Below are positions 7,166 through 12,879 of a stretch of DNA of 12,879 bases, one piece after another. The notes below the pieces were generated by a model, which saw nothing but the letters and a program-made list of their open reading frames with translations, was not told the DNA's origin and ran no database searches. The DNA is taken from NCBI GenBank assembly GCA_937888615.1, contig CALABZ010000017.1, positions 1 through 12,879 of the forward strand, in the 5' to 3' direction. The stretch's first letter is position 1, and every line of letters starts with the position of its first letter. Source of the stretch: an uncultured Lentisphaeria bacterium. GTDB taxonomy: Bacteria; Verrucomicrobiota; Lentisphaeria; Victivallales; Victivallaceae. The position numbers and the translations under genes were made by a program.

Positions 7166-9781
7166 TTATTCTTCGTCAGCCTCCTCCTCTTTTTTGTCGG
7201 CATTGATGGCGGTCATAAGCAAGCCCTGCTTGCCTTTGTCGATCAGGAGAGTGTCGCCGTCGTTCAGTTCTCCGGCGATGATCATCCGCGACACCGGGGT
7301 GTCGATCTCGCGCACCATCAGGCGCTTCAACGGCCGCGCGCCGAATACCGGGTCGTAACCCTGTTCAGCCAGGTATTCCCGCGCCTGATCGCTGATCTTG
7401 AACTTGATGTCACGGTCCTTCAACAGTTTTTCGAAGTGTTTGACCTGAATGTCCACGATCTTCAACAAGTGCTGTTTGGTCAGCGTATGGAAGATCAACA
7501 CTTCGTCAACACGGTTCAGGAACTCGGGCCGGAAGTTGGCGCGAAGCATCTGGTTCAGCTTGTCGCGCACCTCTTCGGCATTGCCGCCGTGCTGCAGGAT
7601 CAGGTCACTGCCGAGGTTGCTGGTCATGATGATGATCGTATTCTTGAAACTGACCGTGCGCCCGCGCGAATCCGTCACGATCCCGTCGTCCAATATCTGG
7701 AGGAAGATATTGAAAACGTCCGGGTGCGCTTTTTCGATTTCGTCGAACAGGATCACCGCGTACGGACGGCGGCGGACCGCTTCGGTCAACTGCCCGCCTT
7801 CATCGTAACCGATGTAGCCGGGAGGCGCACCGATCATGCGGGCCACGCTGTGTTTTTCCATGTACTCGGACATGTCGATACGGATCATGGCGCGTTCGTC
7901 GTCGAACAGATTTTCCGCCAGCGTCCTCGCCAGTTCGGTTTTACCCACGCCGGTGGGACCGAGGAAGATGAACGACGCAATCGGGCGGTTGGCGGCTTTC
8001 AGCCCGGCCCGGGCGCGCAATACCGCGTCGGCCACCGCGGCCACCGCTTCTTCCTGTCCGATCACCCGTTCATGCAGATGACTACCGAGTTCGAGCAGTT
8101 TTTCCTTTTCGCTCTGGATCAGTCTCTGGACCGGGATATGGGTCCAGCGGCTGACGATTTCGGCCACGTCTTCCTCGTCCACTTCTTCTTTCAAGAGCTG
8201 ATCACCAGTGCTTTTCAGCTTCTTTTCGGCTTCCTTGATCTGTTTTTCGATCCCCGGAATAGTGCCGTGACGAAGCTCGGCGGCCTTTTCCAGATTGTAT
8301 TCGCGTTCGGCTTTGTCGAGCATACTGCGCGACATTTCCAGCGACGCACGCAGGGTTTGGAGGTCGGCGATATTCTTCTTTTCATTGTCCCAACGGGCAC
8401 GAAGTTCTTTGCCTTCGCTTTTCAGCTCGGCCAATTCGCCTTCCAGCGTTTCCTTGCGCAGAACCGAGGCGGCGTCCTTTTCCTTTTTCAGACCGGCGAT
8501 TTCGATTTCGAGCTGCATGGCACGGCGTTCGATTTCGTCGATCTCGGTCGGACAACTGTCGATTTCCGTACGCAGTTTGGCGGCGGCTTCGTCCATCAGG
8601 TCGATGGCCTTGTCCGGCAGGAAACGGTCCGCAATGTATTTATCGGAAAGCACGACCGCCGAAATCAGCGCGCCGTCCTTGATCCGCACCCCATGATGCA
8701 GTTCATAACGTTCGCGAAGCCCGCGCAGGATCGAGATCGTGTCCTCTACGTTCGGCTGATCCACCAGTACCGTCTGGAAACGACGTTCAAGCGCCGGGTC
8801 TTTTTCGATATATTTGCGATATTCGTTGAGCGTAGTGGCGCCGATACAATGCAATTCGCCGCGCGCCAACATCGGTTTCAGCAAGTTGCCCGCGTCCATC
8901 GAGCCCTCGGAGGCCCCTGCCCCGACAACCGTGTGAAGTTCGTCGATGAACAGGATCACCCGGCCCTCGGCGGAGGTGACTTCCTTCAAAACGGCTTTCA
9001 ACCGTTCTTCGAATTCGCCGCGATACTTGGCACCGGCGATCAGGGCGCCCATGTCGAGGGCGACCAGTTTGCGGTCTTTCAGCCCCTCGGGCACGTCACC
9101 ACGAACGATACGGCGAGCCAGCCCTTCGACGATGGCGGTTTTGCCGACGCCGGGTTCGCCGATCAGTACCGGGTTGTTTTTGGTACGGCGCGACAGAATC
9201 TGGATGGTACGCCGGATTTCCTCGTCACGGCCGATCACCGGGTCGAGCTTGTCCTGGGCGGCCAACTGGGTCAGGTCGCGCCCGTATTTTTCCAAGGCCT
9301 CGAAAGTCGATTCGGGGTCTTCGGTGGTTACATGCTGATTGCCGCGAACTTCCTGCAATGCGCGCATAAAGCGGTCGCGGTCGATGCCGTTCGTCTTCAG
9401 GAGCTCACCGGCTTTGCTGTTTTTCTGGTCCAGGAGCGCCAGGAACAGATGTTCGACGCTGACGAAGTCGTCCTTCATTTCCTCGGCGATTTTGCCGGCT
9501 TTCAGGATGATTTCGCTGAAATCGCGGGACTGGTAGACCTGCCCGGCTCCCGGCCCGGAAACCGACGGCATTTTTTTCAACGCACTGCTGACTTCGGCGG
9601 CGAAATGCGGCGCATCCATTTGCATGCGTTTGAGCAGGGACGGGATCAACCCGTTATTCTGCTCCAGAAGCGAAGCCAGCAGGTGCAGACCGGTAATCTC
9701 CTGATGGCCGTTCTCAAGAGCCAGATTCTGCGCCCCGATCAGGGCCTCGCGGGATTTGGTGGTAAATTTTTCGTTACTCAT
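7166..9781 (-). CDS. clpB: ATP-dependent disaggregase ClpB (Hsp104 family)
   Basis: ClpB is a hexameric cytoplasmic AAA+ machine that threads aggregated proteins through its pore together with DnaK/DnaJ/GrpE. The 871 residues have every expected part: paired Clp N-terminal repeats (about 1-150); NBD1 with Walker A GEPGVGKT (208-215), Walker B VILFIDE (275-281), pore Tyr in KYRG (253) and arginine fingers in LERRF (333-334); the coiled-coil middle domain (about 405-525) that separates ClpB from ClpA/ClpC; and NBD2 with Walker A GPTGVGKT (608-615), Walker B VILFDE (676-681), pore Tyr in GYIG (656) and sensor-2 GARPLKR (814-820). The tail is acidic. I chose the ATG at 9781: AGGAGG lies 8 nt upstream and the protein then begins MSNEKFTTKS. 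The gene is monocistronic, preceded by a sigma-54-type promoter and ended by the terminator shared with glpK. Confidence 0.97.
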   Translation of the reverse strand: MSNEKFTTKSREALIGAQNLALENGHQEITGLHLLASLLEQNNGLIPSLLKRMQMDAPHFAAEVSSALKKMPSVSGPGAGQVYQSRDFSEIILKAGKIAEEMKDDFVSVEHLFLALLDQKNSKAGELLKTNGIDRDRFMRALQEVRGNQHVTTEDPESTFEALEKYGRDLTQLAAQDKLDPVIGRDEEIRRTIQILSRRTKNNPVLIGEPGVGKTAIVEGLARRIVRGDVPEGLKDRKLVALDMGALIAGAKYRGEFEERLKAVLKEVTSAEGRVILFIDELHTVVGAGASEGSMDAGNLLKPMLARGELHCIGATTLNEYRKYIEKDPALERRFQTVLVDQPNVEDTISILRGLRERYELHHGVRIKDGALISAVVLSDKYIADRFLPDKAIDLMDEAAAKLRTEIDSCPTEIDEIERRAMQLEIEIAGLKKEKDAASVLRKETLEGELAELKSEGKELRARWDNEKKNIADLQTLRASLEMSRSMLDKAEREYNLEKAAELRHGTIPGIEKQIKEAEKKLKSTGDQLLKEEVDEEDVAEIVSRWTHIPVQRLIQSEKEKLLELGSHLHERVIGQEEAVAAVADAVLRARAGLKAANRPIASFIFLGPTGVGKTELARTLAENLFDDERAMIRIDMSEYMEKHSVARMIGAPPGYIGYDEGGQLTEAVRRRPYAVILFDEIEKAHPDVFNIFLQILDDGIVTDSRGRTVSFKNTIIIMTSNLGSDLILQHGGNAEEVRDKLNQMLRANFRPEFLNRVDEVLIFHTLTKQHLLKIVDIQVKHFEKLLKDRDIKFKISDQAREYLAEQGYDPVFGARPLKRLMVREIDTPVSRMIIAGELNDGDTLLIDKGKQGLLMTAINADKKEEEADEE

Positions 9782-9823
9782 AAACACTACCTCCTGTAAC
9801 AATATAATATTAATTTAATATAT

Positions 9824-9839
9824 AGCAAATAACATGCCA
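9824..9839 (-). promoter_or_regulatory. Sigma-54 (RpoN) promoter of clpB
   Basis: Read on the minus strand: TGGCATG-N4-TTGCT. It matches the -24/-12 consensus TGGCAYR-N4-TTGCW at every defined position, and the invariant GG and GC are exactly 10 nt apart. Transcription would start about 12 nt beyond the GC, near 9813, giving a leader of about 30 nt that contains the AGGAGG of clpB. The region downstream is very AT-rich, so a sigma-70 promoter using one of its TA-rich hexamers is the alternative. No enhancer-binding site could be identified. Confidence 0.72.
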
Positions 9840-9861
9840 TGATAAAAATTCCATTCGCTCC

Positions 9862-9924
9862 AAAAATAAAAACCCCCCGGCGGAGGGGGACCGCCGGAGG
9901 GACCGCTCCAAGGGGGTAGAGCGG
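9862..9924 (-). terminator. Rho-independent terminator of the hsp20 operon, with a preceding small hairpin
   Basis: Arms CCCCCCGGCGG (9873-9883) and CCGCCGGAGGG (9891-9901) pair with one mismatch around a short G-rich loop. On the minus strand the hairpin is followed by TTTTTATTTTTGG. A second perfect 6-bp hairpin, CCGCTC (9903-9908) with GAGCGG (9919-9924), lies between it and the stop codon of the second hsp20 gene. Together they separate the hsp20 pair from clpB. Confidence 0.85.
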
Positions 9925-9943
9925 ATTAGGAGGGAGTGGGATC

Positions 9944-10303
9944 TTATTCGGTTGATACTTTGATTTTGTGGACCTTGGCCGATTCCGCTTTCGGGAGGAT
10001 CAGTTCAAGGACACCGTCTTTCATTTTTGCTTTTATGGCCGTGGCATTGACTTCTTTGGAGATGGAGAAGTTGCGTTTGAAACGTACCGCCTTGCCTTCA
10101 TCCTTCAGGTCGCTGTCGCCGGTCACGGTTAATATTTGATCTTCCACGCTGATGGAGATGTCTTCACTGCCGACGCCCGGCATGTCCATGTATATTTTCA
10201 TGGCCCCTTCGTTTTCATAGATATCGACGGGAGGAAACAGATCGACATATTCGATCGCGGGTTTTTCTTCCATGACTTCAGCCTTCACTGCATCTTCGCT
10301 CAT
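9944..10303 (-). CDS. Small heat-shock protein, Hsp20/alpha-crystallin family (second gene of pair)
   Basis: Small heat-shock proteins are ATP-independent holdases that bind unfolding proteins in large oligomers and hand them to DnaK and ClpB. This 119-residue member has a charged N-terminal arm (1-22) and a compact alpha-crystallin domain (about 23-105) with PPVDIYENEG at its start, the MPGV turn (41-44) and the family signature A-K-M-K-D-G-V-L-E-L-x-L-P (92-104). The tail carries an I-x-V motif (IKV, 114-116) like those that link dimers. Its N-terminal arm is very short for an sHSP, so oligomer size may differ from its partner. AGGAGG lies 9 nt before the ATG. It starts 14 nt after the first hsp20 gene stops, so the two form an operon, but the pair are clearly diverged and not a recent duplication. 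Confidence 0.93.
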   Translation of the reverse strand: MSEDAVKAEVMEEKPAIEYVDLFPPVDIYENEGAMKIYMDMPGVGSEDISISVEDQILTVTGDSDLKDEGKAVRFKRNFSISKEVNATAIKAKMKDGVLELILPKAESAKVHKIKVSTE

Positions 10304-10317
10304 AATTCATTACCTCC

Positions 10318-10761
10318 TTAACCGACCTTGATTGAAACGGGTTTTTCGATTTCATCCTTGGGCATGGTGATGACCAGTACGCCGTTGTTATAAGCGGCTT
10401 TGGTTTCGCCGCCTTTGACTTTGCACGGGAGTTTGAACTTTTCTTCATAGCGTTCAAAACGCCGTTCAGAATAAAGGCGATTTTCGGCATCGGGGTCTTC
10501 ATCGCGTTCGCGGGAAGCCTTTACGGTCAGGAAATCGCTTACGACTTCCACATGAATTTCATCGGACTTCATTCCCGGCAAAGCGACCTTGACCACGATG
10601 TTTTCATCGCCGTCTTCCACGTTCAACCTTGGGAAACCGGTGATAAAGCGGCTCATGCCTTCATGGAATGTGTCCAGCATGTTTGCCAGGTGCCGGTTCA
10701 GTTCGGACGGCCGAAAGGCCGGAACCAATGAGTTGAGATTGTCATACAGTCTCATTAACAT
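10318..10761 (-). CDS. Small heat-shock protein, Hsp20/alpha-crystallin family (first gene of pair)
   Basis: This is a 147-residue holdase with a classical layout: an N-terminal arm of about 45 residues (LYDNLNSLVP, then FHEGMSRFITGFPRLNV), an alpha-crystallin domain (about 46-135) with VALPGM (59-64), the FERYEEKFKLP segment (102-112), the signature AAYNNGVLVITMP (122-134), and a C-terminal I-x-V motif (IKV, 144-146). Three ATGs lie close together at 10767, 10761 and 10755. I prefer 10761 because AGGAGG (10769-10774) is then 7 nt away. For the ATG at 10767 the spacing is only 1 nt, although an overlapping GGAG a little further upstream could serve it. The gene leads the two-gene hsp20 operon and is preceded by a sigma-54-type promoter, matching that of clpB. 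Confidence 0.93.
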   Translation of the reverse strand: MLMRLYDNLNSLVPAFRPSELNRHLANMLDTFHEGMSRFITGFPRLNVEDGDENIVVKVALPGMKSDEIHVEVVSDFLTVKASRERDEDPDAENRLYSERRFERYEEKFKLPCKVKGGETKAAYNNGVLVITMPKDEIEKPVSIKVG

Positions 10762-10776
10762 AATCATACCTCCTCC

Positions 10777-10789
10777 GGGGTTCTTCCCC
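10777..10789 (-). promoter_or_regulatory. Small GC hairpin in the hsp20 leader, next to the ribosome binding site
   Basis: On the minus strand, GGGG (10786-10789), a 5-nt AAGAA loop and CCCC (10777-10780) form a perfect 4-bp hairpin a few bases ahead of GGAGGAGG. It may affect translation or be chance. It does not cover the Shine-Dalgarno sequence as a classical RNA thermometer would. Confidence 0.25.
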
Positions 10790-10823
10790 TTAGTTACTTG
10801 ATTGATGCTTCGCTTTTATATAA

Positions 10824-10839
10824 AGCAAGTCTCATGCCA
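10824..10839 (-). promoter_or_regulatory. Sigma-54 (RpoN) promoter of the hsp20 operon
   Basis: Read on the minus strand: TGGCATG-N4-TTGCT, identical to the clpB promoter in every defined position, differing only in the N4 (AGAC against TTAT). GG and GC are exactly 10 nt apart. The predicted start is near 10813, giving a leader of about 50 nt. Both copies are followed by a TATAT-containing stretch. Sequence upstream runs into the hisG terminator, and no clear activator-binding dyad was found. Confidence 0.75.
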
Positions 10840-10885
10840 ACTTTTGTCAGCCAAAGCAACGGTATGAAATCGGGAAAAATGAGAC

Positions 10886-10937
10886 AAAATAACGCAGTGC
10901 ATTGAGACACAAGCTCAAATGCACCGCGTCATTTTTT
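10886..10937 (-). terminator. Rho-independent terminator of hisG
   Basis: The arms 10886-10906 and 10914-10937 pair over about 20 bases with two G-U pairs and one bulge, around a short loop (ACACAAG). It begins 11 nt past the hisG stop. On the minus strand it is followed by ATTTTGTCTCATTTTT. A T-run also follows on the plus strand, but no plus-strand gene precedes it. Confidence 0.82.
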
Positions 10938-10947
10938 CACAGAAGCC

Positions 10948-11820
10948 TCAATAAACGATTTTATTGAGGGGATATTCGACGATGCCGTGGGCACCGGCCG
11001 CTTTCAAGCCGGGAATCAGGTCGCGAACGCTGTCGCCATCGACGATGGTCGTGACCGAGTACCAGCTTTCCTCGGCCAGGTTCGATATGGTCGGGCGTTC
11101 CAGAGCCGGCAGGAGGTTGAGCACCGATTGGAGGTTTTCCTCTTTGACATTCAGCATCAACGCAGCTTTGTGCTCGGCGATGAGGACCGCGGTCAACAAC
11201 ATGGAGAGCTGTTCGATCTTGGCTTTTTTGAACGGATCTTTCACCGACTCCCGGTTGGCGATGAAGCGGGTGGTGCTTTCGCAGAGGGTGTCGACAATTT
11301 TCAGGTTGTTGGCTTTCAGCGAAGAACCGGTTTCGGTGATCTCGACAATCGCGTCGGCAAGGCGTGGCGGCTTGACTTCCGTGGCCCCCCAACTGAACTC
11401 AACCTGGGCGTTGACCCCGTGTTTTTCCAGATAACGCTTGGTCATGCCGACCGCTTCGGTGGCAATCAGTTTGCCTTCCAGGTCGGCGGGCCCGGCGATG
11501 GATGAATCATTCGGTACCGCCAATACCCAGCGCAACGGCTTGCGACCGGTTTTGCCGTAGACGAGCTCGCAGATTTCGACGACGTCGGAACCATTCTCTT
11601 CAATCCAGTCATGACCGGTCAGACCGCAGTCGAGAATACCTTTTTCGATATAACGGGACATTTCCTGAGCGCGAATCAACATGCACTCGATTTCGTCGTC
11701 ATCGATCGTGGGGAAATACGAGCGGGAACTGATGGAAATTGTATAACCCGCCTTGGCAAACATGTTGACCGTACTTTGTTCCAGGCTCCCTTTCGGAATG
11801 CCGAGAGTGATTTTACCCAT
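10948..11820 (-). CDS. hisG: ATP phosphoribosyltransferase, long (HisG_L) form
   Basis: HisG catalyses the first step of histidine synthesis, joining ATP and PRPP to N1-(5-phosphoribosyl)-ATP and PPi in the cytoplasm. The 290 residues are the long hexameric form that needs no HisZ. The catalytic domain starts LGIPKGSLEQ (6-15), with GILDCGLTGHDWI (61-73), a second-lobe A-x-E-x-V-G-M-T segment (120-126) and the PRPP loop EITETGSSL (160-168). A C-terminal ACT-like regulatory domain (about 213-290), which in this form binds histidine for feedback inhibition, includes LPALERPTISNL (237-248). AAAGGAA is about 7 nt before the ATG. The start overlaps the 3' end of the upstream HNH gene by 8 nt, so translation may be coupled. 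No other his gene is in the window. Confidence 0.96.
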   Translation of the reverse strand: MGKITLGIPKGSLEQSTVNMFAKAGYTISISSRSYFPTIDDDEIECMLIRAQEMSRYIEKGILDCGLTGHDWIEENGSDVVEICELVYGKTGRKPLRWVLAVPNDSSIAGPADLEGKLIATEAVGMTKRYLEKHGVNAQVEFSWGATEVKPPRLADAIVEITETGSSLKANNLKIVDTLCESTTRFIANRESVKDPFKKAKIEQLSMLLTAVLIAEHKAALMLNVKEENLQSVLNLLPALERPTISNLAEESWYSVTTIVDGDSVRDLIPGLKAAGAHGIVEYPLNKIVY

Positions 11821-12154
11821 TGTCTTTTCCTTTCATATCATTATTATGTTGAGAATCATCCTGATCTTGTTCAAGCTGGCGCAGGAGTATTTCGGCCGGG
11901 GTGAGGTATTTCTTGGCATTATTGCACTCTTTGCAGCAGGGCACGACGTTGCCGCGGGTACTGCGTCCGCCGCGAACGACCGGGACCAGGTGGTCCATCG
12001 TCAATTCTTCCGGCGAAAATGTTTTGCCGCAATAATGGCAGACCCCTTTGGCAAGCTGTTCCCGCCACCACGGGCTTTTGCGCAGTTCGCGGGCTTTTTC
12101 GCGTTCGCGGGCTACGTGCTTAGGGTCTTTTTTGATTTCGATCCAGTCGGCCAT
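11813..12154 (-). CDS. Small HNH-family endonuclease-like protein
   Basis: A 113-residue protein with a charged helical N-terminus (EIKKDPKHVAREREKARELRK) followed by an HNH (beta-beta-alpha-metal) domain: zinc Cys pair C39-x-x-C42, catalytic-type Asp54-His55 in TMDHLVP, Asn69 in RGNVVP, second Cys pair C74-x-x-C77, and Asn78 in CNNAKK. All metal-binding and structural residues of the family are present, so it could cleave or nick DNA. I chose the ATG at 12154 because GGAG is 7 nt upstream; a GTG at 12181 is possible but has no ribosome site. The Gln/Asp/Asn-rich C-terminus overlaps the hisG start by 8 nt. Related stand-alone HNH proteins are common in bacteria and often of unknown role. No methylase, intein or group I intron is visible nearby. 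Substrate unknown. Confidence 0.88.
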   Translation of the reverse strand: MADWIEIKKDPKHVAREREKARELRKSPWWREQLAKGVCHYCGKTFSPEELTMDHLVPVVRGGRSTRGNVVPCCKECNNAKKYLTPAEILLRQLEQDQDDSQHNNDMKGKDNG

Positions 12155-12195
12155 GAACCAACTCCATTTTCCATATTGCACTATAAATAGAGAGG

Positions 12196-12224
12196 AATAT
12201 ACCCTGAAACGGCGGATAAATCAA
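12196..12224 (-). promoter_or_regulatory. Candidate sigma-70 promoter of the HNH-hisG operon
   Basis: On the minus strand TTGATT (12219-12224, 4 of 6) and TATATT (12196-12201, 5 of 6) are 17 nt apart. The predicted start is near 12189, about 35 nt ahead of the HNH ATG. It lies in the 86 bp between the TPR gene and the HNH gene, where no terminator hairpin was seen, so transcription from the TPR gene could also enter. Confidence 0.55.
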
Positions 12225-12240
12225 ATGCCGTAACGAATTA

Positions 12241-12879
12241 TTATTTCAGCATATCGAGAAATGCCCGGAGTTTCGGATCGTCCGGCACGATCTTCCGAAC
12301 CCTGGCCGCCCAACGGAGCGCCCCCTCCCGATCACCGGATATCGCCGCGATCACCGCCAGATTCAGCATGATCCCGGTATTTTCGGGGTCCAACCCCAAT
12401 GCCGGACTGAAATATTTCCGGGCGTTGTCCATTTCCTGTTTCTTGAAATAGACGACTCCGGCGGCGTTCAACGCCTGACGATTGCCCGGATTGTGCTTGA
12501 TTGCCGCCAGATAATCGGCCAGCGCCTTGTCGAGCTCGCCCCCGGCCTCCCGGAAATAGCCGCGGTTATACAGCAAAAGATCCAGCCGTCCGATATAAGC
12601 CTTCGACGCGGCCTTGAAATAATCCTCGGCGGCGGAAAATTCGCCTTTTCGGGTTTTGAGTACAGCCAGGTTCATGTATCCCTCCGCCTGGGTGGGATCG
12701 GACTCAATCGCCTTATGGAAACAGGCCTCCGCATATCCCGGGTCCGAATCCATATTCAGCATTCCGAGCAGATTATTCCCTGCAACGTCGTCGCCGCCGT
12801 GTTCCAGAGCAAAACGGACATATTCCGCCGCTTTGCCGTAATCGCCGGCAGCATAGTAAGATTCTCCGAGAATCGACGC
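12241..12879 (-). CDS. TPR-repeat protein, 5' end outside window
   Basis: The frame is open to the right edge, so the start lies outside; an internal ATG at 12762 sits inside a repeat and is not the start. The 212 visible residues are consecutive tetratricopeptide repeats of about 34 residues, each with the G/A-Y-F pattern and closing Pro: YYAAGDYGKAAEYVRFAL, SDPGYAEACFHKAIESDPTQ, KGEFSAAEDYFKAA, GGELDKALADYLAAIKHNPG, KQEMDNARKYFSPALGLDPE and GDREGALRWAARVRKIVPDD. TPR arrays are helical scaffolds that bind partner proteins and carry no enzyme activity of their own. Whether this one has a signal peptide or another domain cannot be seen. It precedes the HNH-hisG pair by 86 bp on the same strand, without an obvious terminator. 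Confidence 0.9.
   Translation of the reverse strand, partial: ASILGESYYAAGDYGKAAEYVRFALEHGGDDVAGNNLLGMLNMDSDPGYAEACFHKAIESDPTQAEGYMNLAVLKTRKGEFSAAEDYFKAASKAYIGRLDLLLYNRGYFREAGGELDKALADYLAAIKHNPGNRQALNAAGVVYFKKQEMDNARKYFSPALGLDPENTGIMLNLAVIAAISGDREGALRWAARVRKIVPDDPKLRAFLDMLK

Noticed and set aside
7124..9799. Very long plus-strand open frame opposite clpB
   Set aside because: It is the antisense of clpB, rich in Phe, Gln, Asp and His as expected of such shadows, with no family features. The minus strand encodes a complete ClpB.
9790..9820. CIRCE element or sigma-32-type promoter before clpB
   Set aside because: No TTAGCACTC-N9-GAGTGCTAA dyad and no CTTGAA/CCCCAT-like pair was found in either chaperone leader.

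Overview
The window looks like a chromosomal segment of a Gram-negative bacterium with moderately high GC and dense, mostly housekeeping content. The combination of a long-type PPi-dependent phosphofructokinase, gatC-gatA, a long-form hisG and -24/-12 (sigma-54) promoters fits the PVC superphylum, and my best guess is Lentisphaerota. This is an inference: there is no rRNA or other phylogenetic marker here. I see no tRNA, CRISPR array, insertion sequence or prophage gene.

Layout, left to right. (1) The 3' end of a sensor histidine kinase (+), then a minus-strand terminator and a small secreted coiled-coil protein with a Gly/Arg-rich tail (-). (2) A 256 bp divergent intergenic region, then a plus-strand run: pfp (PPi-phosphofructokinase), gatC, gatA (ATGA overlap) and a secreted protein with a thioredoxin fold lacking CXXC and a TPR-like C-terminal half. 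(3) A glycerol kinase gene, glpK, with its own promoter. It is broken by a deletion of about 41 nt that shifts the frame and is also short near its 3' end, so I call it a pseudogene. (4) A bidirectional terminator between glpK and the minus-strand clpB. (5) A protein-quality-control block on the minus strand: two small heat-shock proteins (Hsp20) in tandem, a terminator, then clpB. (6) hisG (-), overlapped at its start by a small HNH nuclease gene, with a sigma-70-type promoter upstream. (7) A TPR-repeat protein (-) that runs off the right edge.

The most notable signal is regulatory. Both transcription units of the chaperone block, hsp20-hsp20 and clpB, are preceded by near-perfect sigma-54 promoters (TGGCATG-N4-TTGCT, with GG and GC exactly 10 nt apart). 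No CIRCE element or sigma-32-type promoter was found. This suggests that the holdase and disaggregase genes form one RpoN-controlled stress regulon: sHSPs hold unfolded clients and ClpB extracts them with DnaK, which is not in the window. Further points of interest are the HNH-hisG overlap, the redox-dead thioredoxin/TPR fusion, the decaying glpK, and gatCA next to pfp without gatB.
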